From the NCBI GenBank assembly GCA_031963005.1, contig JASSUL010000016.1:1-35244 (forward strand): a stretch of DNA of 35,244 nt, written 5' to 3'. The position numbers were made by a program, and so were the translations under genes. How positions within the stretch are numbered: position 1 is the stretch's first letter; every line of letters starts with the position of its first letter. Shown in pieces: positions 26,867-34,729 of this stretch. The stretch is from JASSUD01 sp031963005 (GTDB lineage Bacteria; Pseudomonadota; Gammaproteobacteria; Burkholderiales; Burkholderiaceae). Below the pieces are notes generated by a model that saw nothing but the letters and a program-made list of their open reading frames with translations, searched no databases and was not told the DNA's origin.

Positions 26867-27517
26867 TTAACTCTGAGTAGGCCAATCTGCCAATATCGTC
26901 GAAGTCGCCCACACCTTTTGGCCAATAGAAACGCGCGGATGACTACCCAACGGCAAATAGACATCTACCCGCGACCCAAAACGGATAAAGCCATAACGTG
27001 CTCCACGACGCACTTCATCGCCCATACTCACATAGCACAGAATACGGCGCGCCACTAAACCGGCCACTTGCACAAAGCTAATGGTTTGCCCTTCTGGCGT
27101 TTCTACGACTAATACATTGCGCTCATTTTCCAAGGAGGATTTATCCAAAGCTGCATTGAAAAACTTCCCTGGAAAATAACCCGCGTGAGTTACCTTGCCA
27201 TCTACAGGGATACGCTGCGAGTGAGCATTAAACACATTCATAAAAACACTGATTTTCAGTGTTTCACGGTTGGTGTAAGGGTCATGACAATTTTGTATCG
27301 AGACAATTCGGCCATCTGCAGGAGAAAGCACGGCGTTCGGATCATTCGGTATTACACGCGGTGGATCACGAAAAAATTGCACCATAAAAACCACTAAAAC
27401 CCAAAGCGGCCAAGCCCATTGAAACCCAGCAAGCAAATTGACACACAGTGCAGCGATAATGCCCAAGGCAATAAAAACCCAGCCTTCGCGTGCAATAATC
27501 GGATGAGGATAATTCAT
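26867..27517 (-). CDS. psd: Phosphatidylserine decarboxylase (short PSD-A form)
   Basis: Converts phosphatidylserine to phosphatidylethanolamine at the inner membrane. 216 residues, the short PSD-A type. Two N-terminal hydrophobic helices (12-48) precede 'VQFFRDPPRVIPNDPNAVLS' and 'PADGRIVSIQ'; 'SVFMNVFNAHSQRIPVDGKV' follows. Self-cleavage would occur at Gly181-Ser182 in 'RFGSRVDVYLP', with Ser182 becoming the pyruvoyl cofactor. Pairing with pssA gives the whole serine-to-PE route. The ATG at 27517 lacks a Shine-Dalgarno; instead CTCC-rich sequence lies upstream, so translation initiation looks weak. The gap to ilvC (410 bases) is enlarged by a repeat element. Confidence 0.94.
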   Translation of the reverse strand: MNYPHPIIAREGWVFIALGIIAALCVNLLAGFQWAWPLWVLVVFMVQFFRDPPRVIPNDPNAVLSPADGRIVSIQNCHDPYTNRETLKISVFMNVFNAHSQRIPVDGKVTHAGYFPGKFFNAALDKSSLENERNVLVVETPEGQTISFVQVAGLVARRILCYVSMGDEVRRGARYGFIRFGSRVDVYLPLGSHPRVSIGQKVWATSTILADWPTQS

Positions 27518-27720
27518 AAAAAAGGAGTATTTGGAGAAAAAGAAAAAGGCGATTAAACAATCCGCACAGAAGGGTGGAAGCAGCCCGAGGAAACTCCAAC
27601 GGGCGCATGCTATTTATCGCGCTTGCTACATGGCAGCATGATGCATATCGGCAAATCGCTTTTGCGAAAATCCTTGACCGTTTAGCAATATACACCTGCG
27701 CCAATAACACTACTTTTTTA

Positions 27721-27884
27721 GAGCCTGTTCATGATTTTCAAAAGTGGGTTGTGTTGGGGTTCCTTCGTCACCCCAACCTACCATTTTTTGGCATCTTTCG
27801 TAGGTTGAGGTGGCGAATTGAATTAAATACGGAACCCCAACATTACCACCTCAAGAGCGATTTCTGAAGATTATGAACAGGCTC
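27721..27884. repeat. Short inverted-repeat element, GAGCCTGTTC ends (copy 3)
   Basis: 164 bp with near-perfect ends, GAGCCTGTTCATGATTTTC and, inverted, GAAGATTATGAACAGGCTC, flanked by TA at 27719-27720 and 27885-27886. It carries both core arms: a 'short' left arm (GGTTCCTTCGTCACCCCAAC) and a 'long' right arm (GGCGAATTGAATTAAATACG). It separates ilvC from psd, which are normally close together. Confidence 0.82.
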
Positions 27885-27892
27885 TAAGAAGC

Positions 27893-27914
27893 AATCTAAG
27901 AAGGTTCTTAGATT
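27893..27914 (-). terminator. Hairpin after ilvC
   Basis: AATCTAAGAA and TTCTTAGATT form a 10-bp inverted repeat with a two-base centre (GG), 13 bases after the ilvC stop. On the minus strand no clean T run follows directly, so it is a weak terminator or RNA-stability hairpin. Confidence 0.4.
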
Positions 27915-27926
27915 CTAAAGCGTGCT

Positions 27927-28946
27927 TTAGTTCTTGCTGCGATCAACTAATTTATTTTTGATCACACCATGCATCATGGCTCTTAGTTGGAGTCCCACTT
28001 GCTCAATCTTATGGGATTCTGTCAAGCGCCGTTCTGAGATTAACTTAGGATAGCCCGCATGGTACTCAAGAAGAAATTGTTTAGCATATTCACCCGTTTG
28101 GATATCCTTGAGTACATCACTCATGGATTTGCGGATTTGCTCCTTATTAATCACCCGAGGACCACTCACATATTCCCCATATTCTGCATTATTGGAAATC
28201 GAGTAATTCATATTCCCGATTCCGCCTTCATAGATGAGATCTACGATTAACTTCAGCTCATGCAAGCACTCAAAGTAAGCCATCTCTGGCGCATACCCTG
28301 CTTCTACAAGGGTTTCAAACCCTGCCTTAATCAATTCAACAGCGCCACCACATAAAACCGCTTGTTCACCGAATAAATCGGTTTCTGTTTCTTCACGGAA
28401 ATTGGTTTCAATAATGCCTGCACGCCCTCCACCATTGGCTACGGCATAGGAGAGTGCAAGATCACGCGCCTTTCCAGAGGCATCCTTGGAAATCGCGATC
28501 AAATGCGGTACTCCACCTCCCTCTGCATAGGTAGAACGCACGGTGTGACCAGGTGCTTTAGGCGCAATCATGATGACATCTAGATCGCTACGCGGAATCA
28601 CCTGTCCATAATGCACATTAAATCCATGGGCGAAAGCTAATGCCGCGCCTTGTTTAATATGAGGGTGCACAGCGTCTCTATAGACTTGCGCAATTTGCTC
28701 GTCGGGCAGCAGCATCATTACGATATCGGCTTCTTTCACAGCATCAGCAACCTCTTTCACGACCAAGCCTGCATTCACGGCTTTGGGCCAAGAAGCGCCA
28801 TCTTTGCGCAAACCCACTATGACCTTGACGCCACTATCTTTTAAATTCAATGCATGGGCATGTCCCTGTGAACCGTAGCCGATAATGGCAACGGATTTCC
28901 CTTTAATTAAAGAAAAATCGGCATCTTTATCGTAATAAACCTTCAC
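27927..28946 (-). CDS. ilvC: Ketol-acid reductoisomerase
   Basis: Second step of valine/isoleucine synthesis: isomerises and reduces acetohydroxy acids with NADPH and Mg2+. The real start is the GTG at 28946: it is preceded by GAGGAG at the right distance and gives MKVYYDKDADFSLIKGK, the usual beta-proteobacterial N-terminus. The open frame to 28997 is not coding. 339 residues, class I (short) form. Motifs: nucleotide-binding 'VAIIGYGSQGHAHALNLKDS', 'MLLPDEQIAQVYRD', 'LAFAHGFNVHYGQV', 'MIAPKAPGHTVRS', the acidic metal site in 'REETETDLFGEQAVLCGG', and 'YFECLHELKLIVDLIYEGG'. Intact. Confidence 0.96.
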   Translation of the reverse strand: MKVYYDKDADFSLIKGKSVAIIGYGSQGHAHALNLKDSGVKVIVGLRKDGASWPKAVNAGLVVKEVADAVKEADIVMMLLPDEQIAQVYRDAVHPHIKQGAALAFAHGFNVHYGQVIPRSDLDVIMIAPKAPGHTVRSTYAEGGGVPHLIAISKDASGKARDLALSYAVANGGGRAGIIETNFREETETDLFGEQAVLCGGAVELIKAGFETLVEAGYAPEMAYFECLHELKLIVDLIYEGGIGNMNYSISNNAEYGEYVSGPRVINKEQIRKSMSDVLKDIQTGEYAKQFLLEYHAGYPKLISERRLTESHKIEQVGLQLRAMMHGVIKNKLVDRSKN

Positions 28947-29087
28947 TTCTGCTCCTCTATCAAAAAGGATTAACTGGGAAAATCCCCCAGAATCCACAAA
29001 TAAAAATTTTTTATGCCGGATGCAACAATAGGCCTATGTGCATGAGATCGTATCACGCACTCTAAAGCATACAAGCCTAGGCTACTT

Positions 29088-29594
29088 TTAAGCGCCTATT
29101 TTAAGCATGCGCTCCCCGCGCCCTATTGCCGAGTTTCCTGTGCGCACAATTTCTAAAATCATTGCCGGATCAAATGCAGCGATAAACGCTTCAATTTTCT
29201 CACTTTTCCCGCTGAGCTCAATCGTATACGTTTTGCCCGTCGCATCAATAATGCGCCCTCGGAAAATATCCGCCATACGCTTCACTTCATCGCGTGCTTC
29301 GCCTATCGCCTGTATCTTCATGAGCATCAGTTCACGTTCAATATAGGCACTCTCCGTTAGATCCATCACCTTTACCACTTCGATCAAGCGATTGAGATGC
29401 TTCGTCATCTGCTCAATCATCTCTGGGGTCCCTAAAGTGGCCAATGTCATTCTAGACAGAGAAGGATCCTCGGTAGGCGCTACGCTTAATGTTTCAATAT
29501 TGTAAGCGCGGGCAGAGAACAGCCCCACTACACGCGACAACGCACCGGGCTCGTTTTCTAGCAATATAGATAAGATATGTTTCGAGCTCGCCAT
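29088..29594 (-). CDS. ilvH: Acetolactate synthase small (regulatory) subunit
   Basis: Regulatory subunit of acetohydroxyacid synthase; it stimulates IlvB and gives valine feedback. 168 residues from the ATG at 29594 (an in-frame GTG three codons earlier is less likely). An N-terminal ACT domain is evident: 'KHILSILLENEPGALSRVVG', 'LFSARAYNIETLSVAPTEDP', 'LSRMTLATLG', followed by the C-terminal domain ('MKIQAIGEARDEVKRMADIF'). No good Shine-Dalgarno is visible. In relatives the gene is close behind ilvB; here the gap is 359 bases because of an inserted element and other sequence. Confidence 0.95.
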   Translation of the reverse strand: MASSKHILSILLENEPGALSRVVGLFSARAYNIETLSVAPTEDPSLSRMTLATLGTPEMIEQMTKHLNRLIEVVKVMDLTESAYIERELMLMKIQAIGEARDEVKRMADIFRGRIIDATGKTYTIELSGKSEKIEAFIAAFDPAMILEIVRTGNSAIGRGERMLKIGA

Positions 29595-29634
29595 GCTGTA
29601 CACAAAAGAAAAAGGTCAATCATAAACGGCCGTA

Positions 29635-29777
29635 GAATCTGTTTAGTATCTTCCAAAAGGGTTCCTATTTGGGGAAGCAGGAGCACATGGACCGAAACTG
29701 CACTTAAGTACAGTGAGGATCCCGAGCACTGCACGACCCTAAAGGGGAGCCCTTTTGGGAGATAATAAACGGATTTT
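29635..29777. mobile_element. Inverted-repeat element, GAACCTGTTTA type, second copy
   Basis: About 143 bp, GAATCTGTTTAGTATCTTCC at the left and, inverted, GATAATAAACGGATTT at the right, with TA at 29633-29634 and about 29778. It is the reverse orientation of the copy at 19646-19787, sharing CCGAGCACTGCACGACCC, GCAGGAGCAC and the central CACTTAAGTACAGTG. The ends are more worn, so it is probably older. It lies between ilvB and ilvH. Confidence 0.85.
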
Positions 29778-29922
29778 TAGGCCGCATCGGGAATTTTACG
29801 AGCGAATAATGCACTCGTACAACGCAAGTGCCTTGCAGACTATGGCCGATCTGCTGAAAAAATAGCACAAAAACAATGCTGGTTGAAATAAAGGGCAGCC
29901 TTCAATATGAAATAGGTTCTTA

Positions 29923-29953
29923 GAACCCCCTTTAGTATCTTCCAAAAGGGTTC
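29923..29953. repeat. 31-bp end-only derivative of the GAACCTGTTTA element
   Basis: Begins like the element's left end (CTTTAGTATCTTCCAAAAGG) and closes with its own inverse (GAACCC…GGGTTC). TA lies on the left and the ilvB stop codon TAA abuts it on the right. The hairpin could act as a terminator or mRNA 3' stabiliser for ilvB. Confidence 0.65.
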
Positions 29954-31786
29954 TTAGAGGTCTTCCACCCCTAACAGCATCTCCGTAATCCCCTGCCCTG
30001 CTTGTACCATCGGCCACACATTTTCTTGTTGATCCGTTTGAAAATCCAAAAAGACCGTGCGATCCTTTAAGCGCAATGCTTCGCGTAAGGCCGGCTCAAC
30101 ATCAGAGGTCTTCTCGATACGCATTCCCACATGACCATACGCTTCTGCCAGCTTCACAAAATCTGGCAATGCCTCCATATAGGAATGCGAATAGCGTTTG
30201 TTATATTCAATTTGCTGCCACTGACGCACCATGCCGAGGTAGCGATTATTCAGAGAAACAATCTTGATCGGCGTGTCATGTTGCAAGCACGTAGAGAGCT
30301 CTTGAATACACATTTGAATAGAGCCTTCCCCTGTAACGCATATCACATCTGCATCAGGATGCGCCATTTTGACGCCCATCGCGGCAGGCAAACCAAATCC
30401 CATCGTTCCCAGACCCCCAGAGTTAATCCAGCGGCGCGGTTGATCAAATTTGTAATACTGCGCAGCCCACATTTGATGCTGTCCTACATCGGAACATACA
30501 AAGGCGTCGCCATTCGTCAGCTTATGTAAAACTTCAATCACATATTGAGGCTTCACAATATCGCTAGCACGATCGTACTTCATGCAATCTATCTTGCGCC
30601 ACGCCTCAATTTGCTCCCACCAGGCTGCTCTAGCGGTCTGCTGTGCGGTATAAGCAGGGCGCTCTTTATGTGTTTTTTGCATCTCGGGCAAGCGATTGAG
30701 CATTTGCGTGAGCACTTCCTTCACATCGCCCACAATCGGGATATCTACTTTAACGCGTTTAGAAATAGAAGACGGGTCAATATCGATATGAATAATCGTG
30801 CGCGGCACTTGCGCAAAATGCGCAGGATTGCCAATCACCCGATCGTCAAAGCGTGCGCCAATGGCAATGAGCACATCGCAATGTTGCATCGCCATATTCG
30901 CTTCATAGGTACCGTGCATGCCCAGCATACCCAAAAACTTCTTATCTGACGCCGGAAAACCTCCCAATCCCATTAAAGTATTTGTGACGGGATACCCTAA
31001 AAGATTCGCAAACTGATTTAATTCCGCCGATGCATTCGCTGAAATAACCCCTCCTCCGGTATAGATATAGGGGCGCTCTGCATTGAGTAAAGCATCTAAT
31101 GCTTTATGAATATGTCCAGAATGTCCCTTGGTAATAGGGTTATAAGAGCGCAGAGATACACTTTTAGGATAATCAAATTCGCACGGCTCTTTCGAAATAT
31201 CTTTAGGGATATCCACCAAAACCGGCCCTGGTCGCCCCGTACGCGCTATATGAAAAGCCTTCGCAATCGTTTCAGCCAGTAAACGGACATCTTTGACCAA
31301 AAAATTATGCTTCACACAAGGCCGCGTAATGCCCACGGTATCACACTCTTGAAAAGCATCCTGACCAATAGCCGCGCAAGGCACCTGACCACTAAGAATC
31401 ACTAGCGGAATAGAATCCATATACGCCGTGGCAATCCCTGTAACCGCGTTCGTTGCGCCAGGCCCGGAGGTCACCAAACAGACTCCAACCTTCCCCGTAG
31501 AACGGGCATAAGCATCGGCAGCATGCACTGCAGCTTGCTCATGACGCACTAAAATATGCTGGACCGCACTTTGTTTATACAGCTCATCATAAATATGCAG
31601 CACAGCCCCACCAGGATAGCCCCATAGAAACTCAACCCCTTCTTGCTCTAACGCTTTCATCAGGACGGTTCCCCCAATGGAAGGACTCGCATTCGCACTT
31701 TCAGAAGGCATAGCCGTACACGCTTGCGCATTCTCAGAAAATGTCTTCGGGATCTCGCCAGACAATATGGATTCAGACATATTCAT
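29954..31786 (-). CDS. ilvB: Acetolactate synthase large (catalytic) subunit
   Basis: TPP- and FAD-dependent condensation of pyruvate with pyruvate or 2-oxobutyrate, first step of valine, leucine and isoleucine synthesis. The start is placed at the ATG at 31786 (MNMSESILSG), similar to relatives that begin MNMP…; the frame is open to 31900 and an ATG at 31825 is the alternative. 610 residues. Motifs: 'GVEFLWGYPGGAVLHIYDEL', 'VRHEQAAVHAADAYARSTGK' with the catalytic Glu, 'SGPGATNAVTGIATAYMDSI' and the TPP-binding 'CVTGEGSIQMCIQELSTC'…'VSLNNRYLGMVRQW'. The GEGS form of the GDG motif is, as I recall, normal in beta-proteobacteria. First gene of the ilvBHC-psd-pssA-leuA cluster. Confidence 0.95.
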   Translation of the reverse strand: MNMSESILSGEIPKTFSENAQACTAMPSESANASPSIGGTVLMKALEQEGVEFLWGYPGGAVLHIYDELYKQSAVQHILVRHEQAAVHAADAYARSTGKVGVCLVTSGPGATNAVTGIATAYMDSIPLVILSGQVPCAAIGQDAFQECDTVGITRPCVKHNFLVKDVRLLAETIAKAFHIARTGRPGPVLVDIPKDISKEPCEFDYPKSVSLRSYNPITKGHSGHIHKALDALLNAERPYIYTGGGVISANASAELNQFANLLGYPVTNTLMGLGGFPASDKKFLGMLGMHGTYEANMAMQHCDVLIAIGARFDDRVIGNPAHFAQVPRTIIHIDIDPSSISKRVKVDIPIVGDVKEVLTQMLNRLPEMQKTHKERPAYTAQQTARAAWWEQIEAWRKIDCMKYDRASDIVKPQYVIEVLHKLTNGDAFVCSDVGQHQMWAAQYYKFDQPRRWINSGGLGTMGFGLPAAMGVKMAHPDADVICVTGEGSIQMCIQELSTCLQHDTPIKIVSLNNRYLGMVRQWQQIEYNKRYSHSYMEALPDFVKLAEAYGHVGMRIEKTSDVEPALREALRLKDRTVFLDFQTDQQENVWPMVQAGQGITEMLLGVEDL

Positions 31787-31937
31787 TGTAAATTCTTTAG
31801 AAACAGGAGGAATTTTTGATGCCATAAGAAACATGAACGATGATATTGCCAGAAAAATGCGCGCATTGCGCTCTTCAATACCTCCACATCGCCATTTCAA
31901 AAAATGGTCTATCGGATATCAGTCACTAATATAATAA

Positions 31938-31965
31938 TTGACCTTCCTTTGCAACGCACTATAAT
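31938..31965 (+). promoter_or_regulatory. Sigma-70 promoter of tRNA-Leu
   Basis: TTGACC (31938-31943), a 16-base spacer and a perfect TATAAT (31960-31965). Transcription would begin near 31972, about 28 bases before the mature tRNA. It is the best-formed promoter in the window. ilvB diverges from here. Confidence 0.75.
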
Positions 31966-31999
31966 AACGTGCTCTTCTTCAAAGAAGCACACAACATGA

Positions 32000-32084
<85 letters not shown>

Positions 32085-32096
32085 AAATTTATTTTT

Positions 32097-32124
32097 AAGT
32101 CTTTGATTTTTAAGGACTTTTTTT
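32097..32124 (+). terminator. Probable terminator after tRNA-Leu
   Basis: AAGTC pairs with GACTT around a loop that also contains CTT/AAG, followed by a seven-base T run. It lies 12 bases after the tRNA. Confidence 0.55.
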
Positions 32125-32215
32125 AATTTTGCGTAATGGCTAAAAATTAGTTATCTCTTTTTTGTATACGAGAAAGAGGTTTTGTTTGTGCGGGAGCAGC
32201 GAGCCGAAGCCCCAA

Positions 32216-32322
32216 AAAAGGTAATTTTTAGCTTAAACTCGCGTAAACCCTTTATTTATAAGGGGGAGCGGCGTTTTATAACCTCAGAATGAGCTTTAAA
32301 AGTCATAAAAATTACCTTTTGC
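32216..32322. repeat. Structured repeat R1
   Basis: Bounded by a 14-bp inverted repeat, AAAAGGTAATTTTT (32216-32229) and AAAAATTACCTTTT (32307-32320). An inner hairpin CCCTTTATTTATAAGGG lies near 32248-32264. R2 at 32464-32557 has the same order of pieces. Confidence 0.7.
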
Positions 32323-32463
32323 ATATTTGAAAAATATCCTTATATATCAATGACTTACAGAATTTTTTCTGAAATTACTACCTTCTACCCCCATTTTTTG
32401 CCTATTAGCCTATACATGCAAAAAAATAAAAAATGCAAAAAGGCCTTTTAGGAAAGATTAGAG

Positions 32464-32557
32464 GGTAATTTTATTAAGTAATATAGCTTAAACCCTTTAT
32501 CTATAAGGGAAAGAAGAAAAATATAAAAGGTAATTCCAAGCTAATAATTACCTTTTC
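32464..32557. repeat. Structured repeat R2
   Basis: Related to R1: starts GGTAATTTTATTAAG, has AGCTTAAACCCTTTATCTAT and AAGGG, and ends in AATTACCTTTT. The same block AAACCCTTTATnTATAAGGG is present in both copies. It may be iteron-like, an element end or a folded RNA. Confidence 0.65.
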
Positions 32558-32870
32558 CTCAGGGCATGCTCTACTTCTCTGCAGTATTCCTCTCTTTTGA
32601 TTGTTCTTTTCAGCGATGCAAAAGCGCTTTTTGTCTCTGCACATCTATTAGCATCAAAACTGCATCACTTTTTCTATACTTCTATACGTTAAATTTTTGT
32701 AAAACGAGCTTTGTGTCGAAGAGCGCGGGCGCGGGGGACCACGTTTTCAGCAAAGCACTGGATTACCACGAGCCATCCTGGATTGTAAAAAGTCAGATTG
32801 GGTCAAGCAGGCGTTTTGCAGGCAATATCTGCTTAAAAACTAGCGTTAATACATCAGGCAGGAGAAATAC

Positions 32871-33603
32871 GTGGATTCTGTGAATGCTTTAAGTCCAGCA
32901 GGGAGCTCTTCGAATCAAGCTTTTTACGCAGTGAGCAACAGTCAAGCGAAGAACGCATAGCGCTAACACACAATATGGCCGGTTTTGGATATGCTCTTTT
33001 TGGAAAATTGCGAATGCTCAAAGCGGAAGATCCTCGTAGATCTCAAGACGAAATTGAGAAGATAGCAATAGATTGGGCTATGAAATGTCAGAGCCCAGCG
33101 GCAGATATTTCAAATGAAGATGCCACAGGCCCTGAGAGTGAAATAACCCAGTCGTTTCAGTTCATGATGTCTATGGCTACAGCTAAAGCGTGGGGCGCTG
33201 CCGAAGAAAGAGGTCATGTTCTCCATGAAAAACTAGAAGCCGAACAAAAAAAATTGAAGCTCTAGAAGAACAAGCTCTTATAACTCAGCTTAGAAATATA
33301 CAAGAAGAATCAGCTAGTTTTGCGACAACCACTAGCGAGCTTGCACTTGCGCAGGGAGTATCTAAAGAGTTATTGACGTTATCTGAGCGTATAGCTTTAT
33401 TGGAAATAAGGCACGATGAAACAATCAAAGCACTAAAGGCCGAATTAGAAAGTGTGCGACCTGAACAGAATGTGGACATGCTTCAAGTGCATGAAGCTAA
33501 AGAGAGAGATGCTAAATCGCTAGAGGATGAAAATACATCCCTAAAGCAATCCATTGAGGGGATGAAAGAAGAGCAAAAATCAGCGCCTTTCAATACGGCA
33601 TGA
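32871..33603 (+). pseudogene. Coiled-coil protein gene with two homopolymer frameshifts
   Basis: Three open segments join into one gene. It begins at GTG 32871 after a GGAGA site and reads VDSVNALSPAGSSSNQAF. At a T5 run (32921-32925) the frame must shift to continue 'RSEQQSSEERIALTHNMAGF' and 'GYALFGKLRMLKAEDPRRSQ'. At an A8 run (33246-33253) it must shift again to continue 'IEALEEQALITQLRNIQEES' through 'NTSLKQSIEGMKEEQKSAPF' to TGA at 33603. The joined protein of about 243 residues is Glu/Lys/Gln/Leu-rich, with strong coiled-coil character in the second half. I know no family for it. Both breaks are in homopolymers, so slippage, sequencing error or true decay are all possible. Confidence 0.7.
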
Positions 33604-33632
33604 ATATCATCACTGACTCTCACCCCAGTTTG

Positions 33633-33791
33633 TCAACCTAAGAAAGCACTTACTTCTTGACCGAGCAGCGGGCTACCCGCGCGCGCAAGTGCACCTGTCA
33701 GCTGCACCTGAGGATGATTCAACGCAGTTTCAATCAAAATTCGGCCCATCCGCCCAGACGTGCCAGCAATCGCGAACTTTAGAAGATTCAT
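33633..33791 (-). pseudogene. dapB: dapB fragment (4-hydroxy-tetrahydrodipicolinate reductase N-terminus)
   Basis: 52 codons reading MNLLKFAIAGTSGRMGRILI, 'ETALNHPQVQLTGALARAGS' and 'PLLGQEVSAFLG', then TGA. This is the N-terminal Rossmann segment of DapB ('IAIAGASGRMGRMLIE…LVGAL.R.GSP..GQD'). The whole catalytic domain is missing; after the stop the sequence is that of the coiled-coil pseudogene on the other strand. DapB acts in diaminopimelate/lysine synthesis, so another full copy elsewhere, or loss of the pathway step, is implied. Its ATG overlaps the TGA stop of the upstream coiled-coil gene (ATGA), looking translationally coupled even though it is a relic. Confidence 0.85.
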
Positions 33792-34366
33792 AGATAGTTT
33801 ATGCCTAGTAGAGCAGTGCCTCCAGAAATCCGCACCCCTCCACTGGCTGTGCTCTGCGAAGATGAAGCTGCATTGCTAAGCTCTTGATTTGCTCTGACAT
33901 AAGGTGCTTTTTCTGCCCCCTCTTCAGCAAGCTCGGTGTTGGCTTGGTTCCTATCCAGGGGAGCGTGAGTCGACGGCAGTACACTGCTTTCACTCTGTGA
34001 ACGTAAATTTGCTTCGTCAGGTTCATTGCGAAACTTTTGAATGATCATGAGCAACTCTTTAATTTTTTGCTGCCCTAGAACAACGTCTCTCTCCGCAGCT
34101 TGTAGAAGCATCTCCATATCAGTCACTGCGCTTTGTTCTTTAGCAAGCTCGAGGCAGAGATGATCATTAACATTTCCGAGCGCTTCTTTATCCTTCTGGA
34201 CAAGATTAAATTGCTGATCGAGAGCCTTATTCTGCGCTCGGAGCCTTGCACACTCATTCGCAAGATACGTAATCTTCTCTCGGAGTTCCTCATTCTCTCT
34301 TTGAAGATTAGTTTTCGCATACTGAGACGTTGGGCTGGATGACCCAGCTGGCTGTGACCGATACAT
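33788..34366 (-). CDS. Coiled-coil protein, unknown function
   Basis: 192 residues, starting MYRSQPAGSSSPTSQYAKTN after a GGAG site nine bases upstream. Residues about 22-115 are heptad-rich and charged ('LQRENEELREKITYLANECA', 'RLRAQNKALDQQFNLVQKDK', 'ELAKEQSAVTDMEMLLQAAE'), predicting a long coiled coil. The remainder is a polar Ser/Ala/Glu tail ending 'GGVRISGGTALLGINYL'. No signal peptide or membrane segment. It resembles the broken coiled-coil gene next to it in style but I see no clear sequence match. It occupies the position upstream of dapB where a normal housekeeping gene would be expected. Intact. Confidence 0.7.
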   Translation of the reverse strand: MYRSQPAGSSSPTSQYAKTNLQRENEELREKITYLANECARLRAQNKALDQQFNLVQKDKEALGNVNDHLCLELAKEQSAVTDMEMLLQAAERDVVLGQQKIKELLMIIQKFRNEPDEANLRSQSESSVLPSTHAPLDRNQANTELAEEGAEKAPYVRANQELSNAASSSQSTASGGVRISGGTALLGINYL

Positions 34367-34416
34367 CGTAAAAATCTCCAGGGTTAATCTGACATTCTTA
34401 ATAGAAAAGAAGAATA

Positions 34417-34729
34417 TTACTTAAGCAGCAAATGCTCAACAACTTTTCCGCCAACCAGATGGGAATCAATGATTTCATCAAGGTCGAATTCGTCCACATA
34501 GGTATACCAAACCCCTTCCGGGTATACCACCATCACCGGCCCCTCTTCACAGCTATCAAGGCGGCCAGCTTTATTAATACGCGCCTTACCCGGCCCGAGC
34601 AAACCCAAAGTCTTCATGCGATTTTTGACATACTCTTGCAGATGTTGCGCACCACGGTTTGCGCAACTTGGACGAGTATCGTTATCGCGGATGATTCACG
34701 CAGAAAAAAACATGTCGTTGATAAAACAT
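34417..34729 (-). pseudogene. [2Fe-2S] ferredoxin-like (thioredoxin-fold) gene, broken
   Basis: From the ATG at 34729 the frame reads MFYQRHVF, hits TGA, then resumes in the same frame as 'RDNDTRPSCANRGAQHLQEY', 'VKNRMKTLGLLGPGKARINK', 'AGRLDSCEEGPVMVVYPEGV' and 'WYTYVDEFDLDEIIDSHLVG'. This matches the small (2Fe-2S) ferredoxin of Burkholderiaceae ('FYQYHVFFC.N.R…C.N.GA…AGCLDRCEEGPV'). Between HVF and RDND the expected 'FCVNH' appears one frame away, so a lost T (in a T run) and a gained C bracket a short out-of-frame patch containing the stop. One cluster cysteine is also changed to Arg (AGRLDSC for AGCLDRC). Probably non-functional. Confidence 0.8.

Larger units (their letters stand above)
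32125..32870. other. AT-rich non-coding region with structured repeats
   Basis: No convincing gene over about 750 bases. It holds the two structured repeats R1 and R2 listed separately, and between them an AT-rich stretch (32325-32460) with poly-A words (ATGCAAAAAAATAAAAAATG). An open frame at 32566-32883 is Cys/Phe/Ser-rich, lacks a ribosome-binding site and overlaps the next gene's start, so it is not called. Confidence 0.45.

Noticed and set aside
29954..31786. GEGS instead of GDGS in the TPP motif of IlvB
   Set aside because: As far as I recall this form is usual in beta-proteobacterial acetolactate synthases, so it is not a defect.
32566..32883. 105-codon open frame rich in Cys, Phe and Ser
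   Set aside because: No ribosome-binding site or recognisable motif, odd composition, and it overlaps the start of the coiled-coil pseudogene.
34510..34530. TTCCGGGTATACCA resembling the tRNA-Leu 3' end, as a possible attachment site
   Set aside because: It falls in the conserved 'VVYPEGVWYTY' coding segment of the ferredoxin relic and differs within the CCA region; chance match.
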